DNA of 64,000 bases from Alteribacter populi (lineage in GTDB: Bacteria; Bacillota; Bacilli; Bacillales; Salisediminibacteriaceae). Numbering within the stretch: the first letter of the stretch is position 1; every line of letters starts with the position of its first letter. Positions 25,490 to 34,400 of this stretch are shown piece after piece. Location: NCBI RefSeq assembly GCF_002352765.1, contig NZ_KZ293963.1:1-64000 (forward strand). The letters run 5' to 3'. A program made the translations under genes and the position numbers. The notes under the pieces are model-generated. The model did not search any database. It had not been told where the DNA came from and saw only the letters and a program-made list of their open reading frames with translations.

Positions 25490-27271
25490 ATGGCAATAAA
25501 CGTGTTAGTAGTTGCCCCATATCGAGGGTTAGCAATTCTTACAAAAGAAATTAAAAAGGAGCTTGTTCCTTTTAAGGTTACAGTACATCAGGCCGATTTA
25601 AAGGAAAGCTTGGCTATTATTGATGAATATGAACGAAAAGGAGTTAACTTTGATTATATTGTAAGTAGAGGTGGTACCGCTAAGTTGCTTAGAAAGTATG
25701 TTGATTCACCAGTAATTGAAATAAATATCTCAGGGTATGATATTTTAAGGATCTTAGCCTTACTAAAAAGTTATAATACAAAAATCGGCATGGTAGGCTT
25801 CGAGAGTATAATTAATAGCTTTGAAACTGTTGCATCTGTAATCCAGGTAGAAATGAGCTATCACACAATCGAAAAGGAAGAGGAGGTGGAGCGGACGCTA
25901 GTACGCCTCTCAGAAGAAGGAATACGTATTGTAGTAGGAGACGCTGTCACCGTCCGGCTTGCAAACAGCATGGGGATGCAGGGGGTATTAATAACTTCAG
26001 GAAGGGAATCTGTTCTCGAAGCATTTGAAAAGATTGAAAGTATGAATAAGGAAATTATGATGTTTCGATCGAAAAATATTCTGTTTGAGCACCTTTTAAA
26101 CCGCGTAAAGGCAGGGGTTTGCCTTATAGAGGAAGATGGAACGCTAGTCTTTAATAATAGTATGTTTAGTAAGATGAGTAAGCTTACAATGAAGCAAGGG
26201 AGTAATACGTATCAACAAGTTCCGTATTTAAAAACAGTTGTTGAAGAATTGGAGTCGAATAGCCCTTTGCACTTTCAGTTAGGAATAACACAATTTGATG
26301 AAGTTCTTTCTCTGGATACGGGAAGGATCAGTACAGAAAATAGCCATCCACTTATTTATGTCGAGGTGGGTAAAGAGCGGAAGTTCAACGATAATGGTAT
26401 CGTTTGTACGTATTCACGTGGACTAATGGATTCAACTCCATATTACTTGTTAGAAGATGAAGTGTTTAGGAAAGGTCGTGACGTTGCAACCTCCCTCCTT
26501 AAAGAGAAGAAGCCGATTTTGTTAATTGGGGAGGAAGGAACTGGAAAACGAATGTTTGTACATTATTTATTTCATGGTTTTGAGGATATGGAAAAGGATG
26601 GTACTATTCTGGAAGTGGAATTATCTCGCCCATCAATAGCCACATTTAATCGTCTTATAGAACTAATAAAAAAAGAGTCGGCTCATTCGTTTATCCATTT
26701 AAAAGGGATTCAAACAATCACAAATAGTCAGCAGAAAAAACTAAAAACAGTTATGAAGGAATTAAAGGCCCAACTATTCATTTCATTTCCTGGCGACTCA
26801 AGCTACAAGTTAAAGAATGATAATTTTATCGATCCAAGCCTTGCGAGTGCTTTAACATCACCGCAGATTATTTTTGATCCGTTAAGGGATCGCCCGGTTT
26901 CTTTAGAGAAGGCGATTAATACCTTTATTTTGTATTATAATGAAAAATATGGAAAACAAATTGTGGGTGTTAAAGAGCAGGCATTAAAAAAGCTGTGTCA
27001 TCATCCGTGGGAGAGAAATTTTATTGAGCTAAGAGAAACGGTTAAAGAATTGGTTCATCGGACAGAAGGGCAATTTATCGAAGAAGTTGATGGGTGTCTT
27101 CAGTGTAAAACACTTGATAACGCATCAATCCATTTAAATCAGCCATTAGCTCAAATAGAAATTGATATTATTAAAATGGTGTTAGAACAAGAGAATGGAA
27201 ATCAAACAAGAACGGCAAATCGATTGGGTATTACTCGTTCTACACTTTGGCGAAAACTTAACCAAGTTTAG
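25490..27271 (+). CDS. PrpR-N-domain transcriptional regulator without the sigma-54 contact motif
   Basis: A 593-residue regulator. Residues 1-180 are a PrpR-N sensor (VAPYRGLAILTKEI, IVSRGGTAKLL, SGYDILRILALLKSY). A PAS-like middle follows, then a degenerate AAA+ domain with Walker A GEEGTGKRMF near 345. The C-terminus is a Fis-type HTH (NQTRTANRLGITRSTLWRKL). The GAFTGA loop needed to contact sigma-54 is not found, and the Walker B region is poor, so it probably acts without sigma-54. PrpR-N domains sense small carboxylates. It sits between the AEC gene and the catabolic operon and presumably controls the latter. ATG 25490 follows GAAGGAGGTAAAT. Confidence 0.85.
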   Translation: MAINVLVVAPYRGLAILTKEIKKELVPFKVTVHQADLKESLAIIDEYERKGVNFDYIVSRGGTAKLLRKYVDSPVIEINISGYDILRILALLKSYNTKIGMVGFESIINSFETVASVIQVEMSYHTIEKEEEVERTLVRLSEEGIRIVVGDAVTVRLANSMGMQGVLITSGRESVLEAFEKIESMNKEIMMFRSKNILFEHLLNRVKAGVCLIEEDGTLVFNNSMFSKMSKLTMKQGSNTYQQVPYLKTVVEELESNSPLHFQLGITQFDEVLSLDTGRISTENSHPLIYVEVGKERKFNDNGIVCTYSRGLMDSTPYYLLEDEVFRKGRDVATSLLKEKKPILLIGEEGTGKRMFVHYLFHGFEDMEKDGTILEVELSRPSIATFNRLIELIKKESAHSFIHLKGIQTITNSQQKKLKTVMKELKAQLFISFPGDSSYKLKNDNFIDPSLASALTSPQIIFDPLRDRPVSLEKAINTFILYYNEKYGKQIVGVKEQALKKLCHHPWERNFIELRETVKELVHRTEGQFIEEVDGCLQCKTLDNASIHLNQPLAQIEIDIIKMVLEQENGNQTRTANRLGITRSTLWRKLNQV

Positions 27272-27282
27272 AGCTTATACCG

Positions 27283-27312
27283 AGGGTGTTCCAAAGTGGG
27301 ACACCCTTTAAA
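27283..27312 (+). terminator. Terminator after the regulator gene
   Basis: AGGGTGTTCC pairs with GGGACACCCT across a short loop and is followed by TTTA. It separates the regulator from the main operon. Confidence 0.7.
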
Positions 27313-27429
27313 TTATATACAGGTGCTTAGGTTTGTTGAGTAAAAAAGCTTAGTTATAATAAAAGTAAAAACAGTATGTTTAATAATTAAACACAAATTT
27401 TTAAATATAAATTATTTTCTAAAAAATAG

Positions 27430-27488
27430 TTGTAAATTGAATCTATCCTCCCTATAATTACAATCAACAAAGAAAATGTAAACGCTTA
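27430..27488 (+). promoter_or_regulatory. Promoter and cre-like site of the acid-sugar operon
   Basis: A sigma-A type promoter with TTGTAA (27430-27435), a 17-bp spacer and TATAAT (27453-27458). TGTAAACGCTTA at 27477-27488 fits the catabolite-responsive element pattern with its central CG and lies just after the expected transcription start, a position at which CcpA represses. Control by CcpA plus the PrpR-N regulator is inferred. Confidence 0.65.
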
Positions 27489-27500
27489 AGGGGTGACACT

Positions 27501-28388
27501 ATGCTAAGTGGAATTGTACCAGCATTATTAACTCCACTAACTGAAAAGCACGAAATTAACGAAAATGTTACTCGCCAACTCGTTCGACGACTCATCGACA
27601 GGGGAGTGCACGGATTATTTACTCTTGGTACCAACGGAGAGTTTTTTACTCTACAACAAGATGAAAAGGTCAGGTTAGCCTCAATTATTGTAGAAGAAGT
27701 AAACGGGCAAATTCCAGTTGCAGTAGGAACGGGAGGAAATAGCACAAAGGAGGTTGTTGAGCTTTCTAAACGGATGGAGGATGTAGGTGCGGATGTACTT
27801 TCAATTATTACACCATATTTTGATCCACCCTCGCAGAATGAGCTCATTGCTCACTTTGAAAACATTGCTAATGCAACAACACTGCCAATTATTTTGTATA
27901 ACATGCCTTCCCGTACAGGAGTATCGCTCTCACCAGATACGGTTGAACAATTGTCCAAGGTACCAACCATAAAAGGGATTAAAGATAGTAGCGGAAATTT
28001 TGATAACATCCTCCAATATATCGAAAGGACAGATGAAGATTTTACTGTTTTATCTGGAACAGATTCGTTAATTTATTGGACTCTGCTTGCGGGGGGAGAC
28101 GGTGCAGTTGCTGCAACTGCAAACATATTCCCTGATATAGCATTATCGATTTATAACAATTGGAAGAACGGAGATTATGTAAAGGCCCAGGAGGCGCAGG
28201 AGGCGTTGCGTGATATAAGAGCGCTTTCAGCAAAAGCCACAGTCCCTGCTGCTTATAAAAAAATGTTAGAATACCGTGGCATTCCGGCAGGACCACCAAG
28301 AGCACCTGTTATGGAGGCTGACGAATTATTGACAAGGGAGATCGAAGAATTGTTAAAACAATACGAGAAGAGAGGTTGGGGAGTATGA
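27501..28388 (+). CDS. DapA-family class I aldolase/synthase
   Basis: A 295-residue (beta/alpha)8 enzyme of the dihydrodipicolinate synthase/N-acetylneuraminate lyase family. Schiff-base Lys161 is in IKGIKDSSG, and Tyr133 in LYNMPSRTG is the proton relay. The substrate loop reads GTNGEF instead of GTTGE (DapA) or GSTGE (NanA), which argues for a sugar-acid or 2-oxo-acid substrate rather than lysine synthesis. It probably cleaves or dehydrates a 2-keto acid, releasing pyruvate. First gene of the operon. Its last codons overlap the next start (ATGA). Confidence 0.88.
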   Translation: MLSGIVPALLTPLTEKHEINENVTRQLVRRLIDRGVHGLFTLGTNGEFFTLQQDEKVRLASIIVEEVNGQIPVAVGTGGNSTKEVVELSKRMEDVGADVLSIITPYFDPPSQNELIAHFENIANATTLPIILYNMPSRTGVSLSPDTVEQLSKVPTIKGIKDSSGNFDNILQYIERTDEDFTVLSGTDSLIYWTLLAGGDGAVAATANIFPDIALSIYNNWKNGDYVKAQEAQEALRDIRALSAKATVPAAYKKMLEYRGIPAGPPRAPVMEADELLTREIEELLKQYEKRGWGV

Positions 28389-29548
28389 GTGCATTGTATC
28401 ATTTTCAGACAGCGGACTATTTAGTAGCGGGAGACAAATCGCTAGATAGTGTTCTGGACATGTTAAAAAACAGAACAGAGAATCTTTCTTCTGTTCTAAT
28501 TGTGACCCAAGAAGGGCTCATTAAGCTAGGATTAATTGACTCTGTCTACGCACAGTTCGAGAGGGAGGAAATCCGTACAACAACGATTTCGTCTATAACA
28601 CCTGAACCTACAGTAGAAAGTATTCAAACATTGGCAAATGAGTATGCATCCGAAAAATTTGATTATATTGTTGCAGTAGGTGGGGGAAGTGTTCTTGATG
28701 CAGCTAAGCTCCTATCGGTACTTCATACAAACGAAGTTACCGTCCAAGAACTTTTAAATGGAGAACAAGTAAAAAAGGAAGGTATACCAACCGCAATGGT
28801 TCCTACAACTGCAGGAACAGGATCCGAAGTAACTCCAAATGCAATTGTAACAATTCCGGAGCAGGAGCTTAAAGTTGGTATAGTGAGCAGATTTTTCTTA
28901 CCATCTCTTGTCATAATAGACCCTTCGCTGACAACCGGGCTGCCCAAGCCATATACAGCTGCTACGGGAATGGACGCCTTTACTCATGCCTTTGAGTCGT
29001 ACATTTCAAATAAAGCTAATATGTTTAGTGACGTGTTTGCGTTAGAATCAATTCGATTAATAAGTGAGAGTATTGTTGAATCGTATGAGAATGGAACTTC
29101 CATTGAAGCACGGGAAAAAATGCTCATGGGCTCTATGTATGGAGGTATGGCTCTAACTAGTGCAGGTACAGCAGCGGTACATGCCTTGGCATACCCTCTT
29201 GGAGGAAAGTTTAATATACCTCATGGTGTAGCTAATTCAATGTTGTTGCCTCATGTAACTTCCTTTAATCTTGATTCAATGAAGGAGAGACTGCCGGCAG
29301 TAGCAAAAGCAATGTCGATTTATCGGGAGGGAGACACTCTTGACCAGACAGCGGATAAAGTAATCGCACAAATTGAGGAATGGATACATCTCTTAAATAT
29401 TCCCCAGGATTTGAAGGAATTTGGTGTGTCGCGTGAGGATATTAGACATTTAGCGGAAGCTGCGAGCAAGGTTACAAGGCTTTTAAATAATAATCCTAAA
29501 CAATTATCTGTAGAAGAAATCGAATCTTTATATAAAAAATTACTTTGA
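28385..29548 (+). CDS. Iron-containing alcohol dehydrogenase
   Basis: A 387-residue group III alcohol dehydrogenase. Nucleotide-binding GGGSVLDAAK is near 97, PTTAGTGSE near 137, and metal ligands fall in GMDAFTHAFESY (Asp, His), AVHALAYPLGG (His) and IPHGVAN (His). It oxidises or reduces a small alcohol or aldehyde with NAD(P). In this operon it may act on the aldehyde from the DapA-family aldolase or on a hydroxy acid; inferred. ATG 28385 overlaps the preceding stop by four bases. Confidence 0.9.
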   Translation: MSALYHFQTADYLVAGDKSLDSVLDMLKNRTENLSSVLIVTQEGLIKLGLIDSVYAQFEREEIRTTTISSITPEPTVESIQTLANEYASEKFDYIVAVGGGSVLDAAKLLSVLHTNEVTVQELLNGEQVKKEGIPTAMVPTTAGTGSEVTPNAIVTIPEQELKVGIVSRFFLPSLVIIDPSLTTGLPKPYTAATGMDAFTHAFESYISNKANMFSDVFALESIRLISESIVESYENGTSIEAREKMLMGSMYGGMALTSAGTAAVHALAYPLGGKFNIPHGVANSMLLPHVTSFNLDSMKERLPAVAKAMSIYREGDTLDQTADKVIAQIEEWIHLLNIPQDLKEFGVSREDIRHLAEAASKVTRLLNNNPKQLSVEEIESLYKKLL

Positions 29549-29563
29549 GGCAGGTTGGTCAAC

Positions 29564-30814
29564 ATGAATTTCACAATCATAGCAGATGACTTAACAGGAG
29601 CCTGTGATACAGGGTTCCAACTCGTGCCATACGCAATGCAACCCTCTGTTATGATGGAGCCTATATCCACCATATCCGCTCAGGAAAATGTTGTTATTAA
29701 CACTGATACACGTTTATTAGATTCGGAAATTGCGTATCAACAATTATCGGACTTTCTGAGATCTAGTAAGTTAATGGAGCGCAACACTCTCATTTACAAA
29801 AAAATAGATTCTACAATGCGTGGAAACATAGGGACCGAAATTGATGCAATTTATGATTATATCATTCCTGATTTCGTATTTATCGTCCCTGGGCACCCGG
29901 CAAATGGTCGGCAAATCATTAACGGTTACCATATGCTTAATCGGAGGATTTTACAGGATACTGAACTATCGGAAGATCCAACTCATCCAATTAGAACCTC
30001 GAATATAAAAGAGCTAATATCATCCCAATCTCAACAGACTATCCATCATTTTTATGCAGAAGACCTGGATATTGGAGACGCCGAGTTTATTGCGAAACTG
30101 AAGGAGTTAAAAAGAGATAGAATCGCCTATGTAACCTTTGACTGTGTTTGTGAGAATGATTTAGAAAAAATCGCAAGACTGATCAAGAAACAGCCTTATA
30201 CTTATTTTTGCGTAGGGTCTGCGGGCTTACTCGGTCATCTGCCTAAAGAATTTGGATATAACAAGCAGCCACAGCTTCCAAAGCTTAAAAAAACAAACAT
30301 ACCAAAGCTTTTTGTCATTGGAAGTATGAGTCAGCTAGGTCGCAGGCAACTTGATAAACTTGTTCAAGAAGCCGGCGTGAAAGCAATCGAAATTGACTTT
30401 TTTTCGAAGGAACAGGCTGAGGAAGACTGGATTGTATCGGAAGTTTCAGAGGGGCTTGCAAAAGAAAAACATATTGTTCTATATTCATCTGCGGATCGGC
30501 AAAAAAGTAAAACGTTTAGTGAAGAACATGGGAGAACGATGGCGGAGGTAGGAGAACTTATTGCAGAAAATTTAGGCACACATACACATCGTATTTTGAA
30601 CAAATTCTCTATTGAAACATTGTTTCTCACAGGTGGGGAAACCGCACAAAAAGTATTGAAGAAAATTGGCATCAATCGGTTACTCCTCCTGGATGAACTG
30701 GAGAAAGGTGTCCCTGTTTGCGGTATAGAGTCTAATGAAGATATGAGGGTTGTTACAAAGGCGGGAAACTTTGGGTCAGAGGAAATAATGGTGAAAGTTC
30801 TTAACAACTTATAG
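29564..30814 (+). CDS. Four-carbon acid-sugar kinase (DUF1537 family)
   Basis: A 416-residue kinase. The N-terminal domain opens FTIIADDLTGACDTGFQL, the family hallmark, and has KKIDSTMRGNIGTE and VPGHPANGRQ. The C-terminal ATP-binding domain has LFLTGGETAQKVL. DUF1537 kinases phosphorylate four-carbon acid sugars such as D-threonate, D-erythronate or L-threonate on O4. With a PdxA2 dehydrogenase in the same operon, the likely product passes to DHAP after oxidation and decarboxylation. ATG 29564 is preferred over the in-frame TTG at 29555. Tight spacing on both sides supports one operon. Confidence 0.9.
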   Translation: MNFTIIADDLTGACDTGFQLVPYAMQPSVMMEPISTISAQENVVINTDTRLLDSEIAYQQLSDFLRSSKLMERNTLIYKKIDSTMRGNIGTEIDAIYDYIIPDFVFIVPGHPANGRQIINGYHMLNRRILQDTELSEDPTHPIRTSNIKELISSQSQQTIHHFYAEDLDIGDAEFIAKLKELKRDRIAYVTFDCVCENDLEKIARLIKKQPYTYFCVGSAGLLGHLPKEFGYNKQPQLPKLKKTNIPKLFVIGSMSQLGRRQLDKLVQEAGVKAIEIDFFSKEQAEEDWIVSEVSEGLAKEKHIVLYSSADRQKSKTFSEEHGRTMAEVGELIAENLGTHTHRILNKFSIETLFLTGGETAQKVLKKIGINRLLLLDELEKGVPVCGIESNEDMRVVTKAGNFGSEEIMVKVLNNL

Positions 30815-30830
30815 GCAGGTGGGGTGACAT

Positions 30831-31604
30831 TTGAATGTAAAAGGGACGATAGACGGTCTTTTAACTCATCAAACAGCGTTTATTACTGGAGCCTCTCGAG
30901 GGATTGGAGAACAAACCGCCTACACATTGGCTGGTGCAGGAGCTTCCGTTGTATTAAGCGGAAGGGATGAAGAGCGTTTACTGGCAGTAAAGGAATTAAT
31001 TAACGAAGAATTTGGAGTCAGGGCGATAGTAGTGACAGGAGATGCTTCAGATCCAGCTACTGCTAAAGGTGTGGTCCAGGCGGCGATAAAATCCTTCGGA
31101 CGGATTGATATTCTAGTAAATAATGCTGGTATGAACAGCCGTAGCTTAACGCACGAGACATCTTTAGAGGATTGGAAGCAGGTAGTGGATGTGAATTTGA
31201 ATGGAGTGTTTTCCTTTTGCAAAGAGGTTCTTCCTTACATGGTTGCACAAGAAAAAGGCAAGATCGTAAACGTAAGCTCCAAAGCATCAAAAACACCGCA
31301 CAAAAACGCTGCTCCATCGTATGGAGCAGCGAAAGCGGGAGTAAATTATTTAACAATGCATTTGGCAGCTGAATATGCAAAATACAATATTTATGTAAAT
31401 GCCGTTTGTCCAGGGCCTGTAGAAACAGATATGACTAAGCAATGGAGTGAGGGATACCGAGAGAATGTTTTGGCTGGTATGCCATTAAAGAGAATCGGAA
31501 CACCACAAGAAATTGCAAGTACCATCTTATTTTTCTCATCGTCATTATCAGACTATGTAACTGGAGAAACACTTAATGTCAACGGCGGGACATATATGAA
31601 TTAA
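30831..31604 (+). CDS. Short-chain dehydrogenase/reductase
   Basis: A 257-residue classical SDR. The cofactor loop is TGASRGIGEQ (19-28), NNAG follows, catalytic Ser is in VNVSSKAS, and the YxxxK pair is SYGAAKAG. The C-terminus has NGGTYMN. It probably interconverts a hydroxyl and a keto group in the acid-sugar pathway. The start is TTG 30831 behind AGGTGGGG; no ATG fits. Confidence 0.88.
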   Translation: MNVKGTIDGLLTHQTAFITGASRGIGEQTAYTLAGAGASVVLSGRDEERLLAVKELINEEFGVRAIVVTGDASDPATAKGVVQAAIKSFGRIDILVNNAGMNSRSLTHETSLEDWKQVVDVNLNGVFSFCKEVLPYMVAQEKGKIVNVSSKASKTPHKNAAPSYGAAKAGVNYLTMHLAAEYAKYNIYVNAVCPGPVETDMTKQWSEGYRENVLAGMPLKRIGTPQEIASTILFFSSSLSDYVTGETLNVNGGTYMN

Positions 31605-31633
31605 CTAAATGAAGTGTAGAGAGGTGGCCAATA

Positions 31634-32716
31634 ATGACTGTAACACAGGTATCATCGACAAAAATACCAACCCCGTTTTCTCATAATCACGCATCAAATT
31701 TAATTCAGTTAAACAATGGAGATTTATTGTGTTGCTGGTTTGGTGGAAGCAGGGAGGGAAAAGCAGATATTTCCATCTTATGTTCAAGATTACCAAAAGG
31801 TAAGCAGGAGTGGGAGGATCCTATTGTATTTAAAGGGGATTCTACACGTTCCGAACAAAATCCAATTCTTTTTGTTTCACCCAAAAACGAGCTATGGCTA
31901 ATTTATACAGCACAAAATGACATTCATCAAGATTCTGCTATAGTTTACGTTCGTAAGTCAACTGATAACGGGGCAACTTGGAGTGAACCCTCTGTTTTAT
32001 TTGATACTCCAGGATCATTTGTACGAAACCCTCCACTGGTTCTAAATGATGGAGCTCTCATTCTGCCTGCATACTATAGCAAGAAGTCATCAAATGGCTT
32101 TTTAGGGGACGATTATAGTGTAGTTAAGGTAAGTGAAGATAATGGCGAAACTTGGTTAGAGTATGAGGTTCCAGAAAGCAAAGGACTTGTGCATATGTCG
32201 ATTGTAAGCGGTAACAACGAGCTTGTTGCATTTTTCCGAAGCAGAAAAGCGGATGCAGTATATAAATCAACATCATCTAATCAAGGAAAAACATGGACCA
32301 ATCCCGAAAGAATCGACTTACCGAACAACAACGCCTCGATTCAAGCAGTTTCATCAGGGGATGGGAATATATTCCTCATTTACAACCATGTAAATGCAGA
32401 GATTGCACCTCCAAAGGAGAATAGACCGCCCTGGTTTGAAAAAGAGGATATGGATAGTTTGAACCTTGATGAGGCGATGCTTAAAAGTGCAATATGGGGG
32501 GTGGTAAGAAGCCCGCTTAAAATTGCAAAATCTACAGATGGTGGAACTTCCTGGGAGGAAATAGCGCTTGTGGCGGACGAGAATTCCGTTTCATCCAATA
32601 TTGATTACCCGGAATTTTCTTATCCATCAATTCTTGAGAGTGAGGATAAGCTTTTGCATACAACCTTTACTTTTTTACGCCAACACATTCAACATACAGT
32701 TTGGAAGCTAAAGTAA
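31634..32716 (+). CDS. Sialidase-fold (BNR/Asp-box) protein without signal peptide
   Basis: A 360-residue beta-propeller. Asp-box motifs are STDNGATWSEP, SEDNGETWLEY, SNQGKTWTNP and STDGGTSWEEI. An arginine-containing GGSREGKADI near 36 and RSEQNPILF match the catalytic arginine positions of sialidase-like (BNR_2) enzymes. No export signal, so it should act in the cytoplasm on an imported small molecule, for example a glycoside or cyclic derivative of the acid sugar. True sialidase activity is doubtful because no other sialic-acid genes are present, apart from the distant DapA/NanA relationship of the aldolase. Confidence 0.75.
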   Translation: MTVTQVSSTKIPTPFSHNHASNLIQLNNGDLLCCWFGGSREGKADISILCSRLPKGKQEWEDPIVFKGDSTRSEQNPILFVSPKNELWLIYTAQNDIHQDSAIVYVRKSTDNGATWSEPSVLFDTPGSFVRNPPLVLNDGALILPAYYSKKSSNGFLGDDYSVVKVSEDNGETWLEYEVPESKGLVHMSIVSGNNELVAFFRSRKADAVYKSTSSNQGKTWTNPERIDLPNNNASIQAVSSGDGNIFLIYNHVNAEIAPPKENRPPWFEKEDMDSLNLDEAMLKSAIWGVVRSPLKIAKSTDGGTSWEEIALVADENSVSSNIDYPEFSYPSILESEDKLLHTTFTFLRQHIQHTVWKLK

Positions 32717-32741
32717 TCCAAAAGAAAAAGGAGGAATTATG

Positions 32742-33773
32742 ATGAGTAAGAAGCTATATTCTATAGCAACAACTATAGGTTTGGCAGGGGTGTTAGTCGC
32801 TTGTAATGGTAACGAGGATGCAGGAGCGGATGTTGATAACAATTCAAATGCAAATGATAATGAAGGACAAGTTGAATTGGTGGCTGCTACAATTAATCCA
32901 TCTGAAACTCTAATAGGAGAAGCCTTTATAGCGTTTGCGGAAGCTGTGGAGGAAGAGAGTAACGGAGAAATATCCGTCACAGCTCATACAGGAGGGCAAG
33001 TAGGAGATGCCTCTAGTATCTATCAATCTGTTATCTCTGGAGACATCGATATTATTTACTCAGATACAGGATGGTTTTCTGAGCATGAGCCAGCTTTTGA
33101 TATATTGGCAAGTAATTATCTGTTCCGAGATCAGGAGCATTTTAATGACATCGTTAATGAGAGTGATAGATTAGACTATTTTGAAGGCCTAATTCGTGAT
33201 AATCCAGGTTTGGAAACTGTAATGTACATCGGAGGATTGGAGAGAAATATTTTGAGCACCTTCCCAATTGAATCTATAGAAGATTTAAATGGAAAAAGTA
33301 TGAGAAGTGGCGGCTCTGCAGTGGAGATGGAATGGTGGCAGCTATTGGGAGCAAGCCCTCAAAATATTGACTTCAGTGAGGTATACTCTGCACTCCAAAC
33401 AGGAGTCGTAGAAGGGACGCAAAATAGTTTAGATTCTATGATTGAGAATCGGTTCGCTGAAGTTGGCGATTATGTCGCAAGAACACAACATATTTTAACG
33501 TTGGGTTTCGTTGTCATGAATGGAGAGAAATTTGATAGTTTATCAGACGAGCATAAAGAGGCTATCGCAGCAGCTTCAGAGCGTATACAACCTGAGTATA
33601 CAGAGCTTGCGTTTGAAGAAGCAGAACAATATGCAGAGACATTAGAGACAGAATTTGGTGTCACGTTTACAGAACCAGACAAAGAAGAATTTATCAGAAT
33701 ATCTAGAGATCAAATGATGGAAACAGCAGAGGAACTTGGAATTGAAGATATTGTCGTAGATATTTTTGATTAA
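32742..33773 (+). CDS. TRAP transporter substrate-binding lipoprotein (DctP family)
   Basis: A 343-residue DctP protein with lipobox LVAC (Cys21). Typical segments are TINPSETLIGEAFIAFAEAV, GGQVGDASSIYQSVISGDID and LNGKSMRSGGSAVEMEWW, the last carrying the arginine that holds the substrate carboxylate. It captures a carboxylate outside the cell for the DctQ/DctM permease encoded next. AAAGGAGGAATT precedes two adjacent ATG codons; ATG 32742 gives the normal signal length. Confidence 0.92.
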   Translation: MSKKLYSIATTIGLAGVLVACNGNEDAGADVDNNSNANDNEGQVELVAATINPSETLIGEAFIAFAEAVEEESNGEISVTAHTGGQVGDASSIYQSVISGDIDIIYSDTGWFSEHEPAFDILASNYLFRDQEHFNDIVNESDRLDYFEGLIRDNPGLETVMYIGGLERNILSTFPIESIEDLNGKSMRSGGSAVEMEWWQLLGASPQNIDFSEVYSALQTGVVEGTQNSLDSMIENRFAEVGDYVARTQHILTLGFVVMNGEKFDSLSDEHKEAIAAASERIQPEYTELAFEEAEQYAETLETEFGVTFTEPDKEEFIRISRDQMMETAEELGIEDIVVDIFD

Positions 33774-33890
33774 GTAAGAAGTCTCCTGAAAACATATTAT
33801 ATACAGTTTGTAGAGTGGGGGATGTATCCCTCTTATGTTCCGGGTTGATTATAACACTGTTATTTTAAACGATGAATGGATGAGAGAATC

Positions 33891-34400
33891 ATGCTAATAA
33901 AACGGTTGAATAAAAGCTTGGTAACAATAGCGGAGATTACTAGTGTAATTGCGATTCTTTTATTGTCTATTGCTCTCTTTGTTGGAGTACTGGCAAGGTA
34001 TATATTTTTTGCTTCAATACCCGAGATAGAGGCTATACGAAAATTCTGTATTATGTGGCTAGTTTTTATGGGCTCTGCTCTGGCAATCAAGGATAAACAA
34101 CATTTAGAGATTGATATTTTCACAGAGTATTTAAGTCAACGGTTAGCAAAGATCAAAGAGATTATCGTCTATATACTGACATTAGCAGCAGTAGTCATTT
34201 TATTGTTTATTGGCATTGCGGCATTCGAGGCAGGCATGAACAGGACAGAACTAGTTCCAATTCGGTTTTTACCATTTCGACCATCGTTAACTTACTATTA
34301 CTCCGCCTTTCTAGTAGGAACAATTTTTATGCTTTATTTTCATGTATTTAATGTTAAACAGTTATTTAATAAAGGCACATTCGAGGTGAACAACAAATGA
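33891..34400 (+). CDS. TRAP transporter small membrane subunit (DctQ family)
   Basis: About 169 residues with four helices, opening LIKRLNKSLVTIAEITSVIA and with ARYIFFASIPEIEAIRKF and FMGSALAIKDKQHLEIDIF, the conserved DctQ region. It pairs with DctM. ATG 33891 is used because GATGAGAG lies before it; ATG 33876 is possible. The stop overlaps the DctM start (ATGA). Confidence 0.85.
   Translation: MLIKRLNKSLVTIAEITSVIAILLLSIALFVGVLARYIFFASIPEIEAIRKFCIMWLVFMGSALAIKDKQHLEIDIFTEYLSQRLAKIKEIIVYILTLAAVVILLFIGIAAFEAGMNRTELVPIRFLPFRPSLTYYYSAFLVGTIFMLYFHVFNVKQLFNKGTFEVNNK

Noticed and set aside
25490..27271. Sigma-54-dependent activator
   Set aside because: The domain order fits, but the GAFTGA loop is absent and the nearby operon has a sigma-A-like promoter.
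31634..32716. Secreted sialidase and a sialic acid utilisation locus
   Set aside because: No signal peptide and no NanE, NanK, NagA or NagB genes. The aldolase loop also differs from NanA. The DUF1537 and PdxA2 pair points to acid sugars instead.
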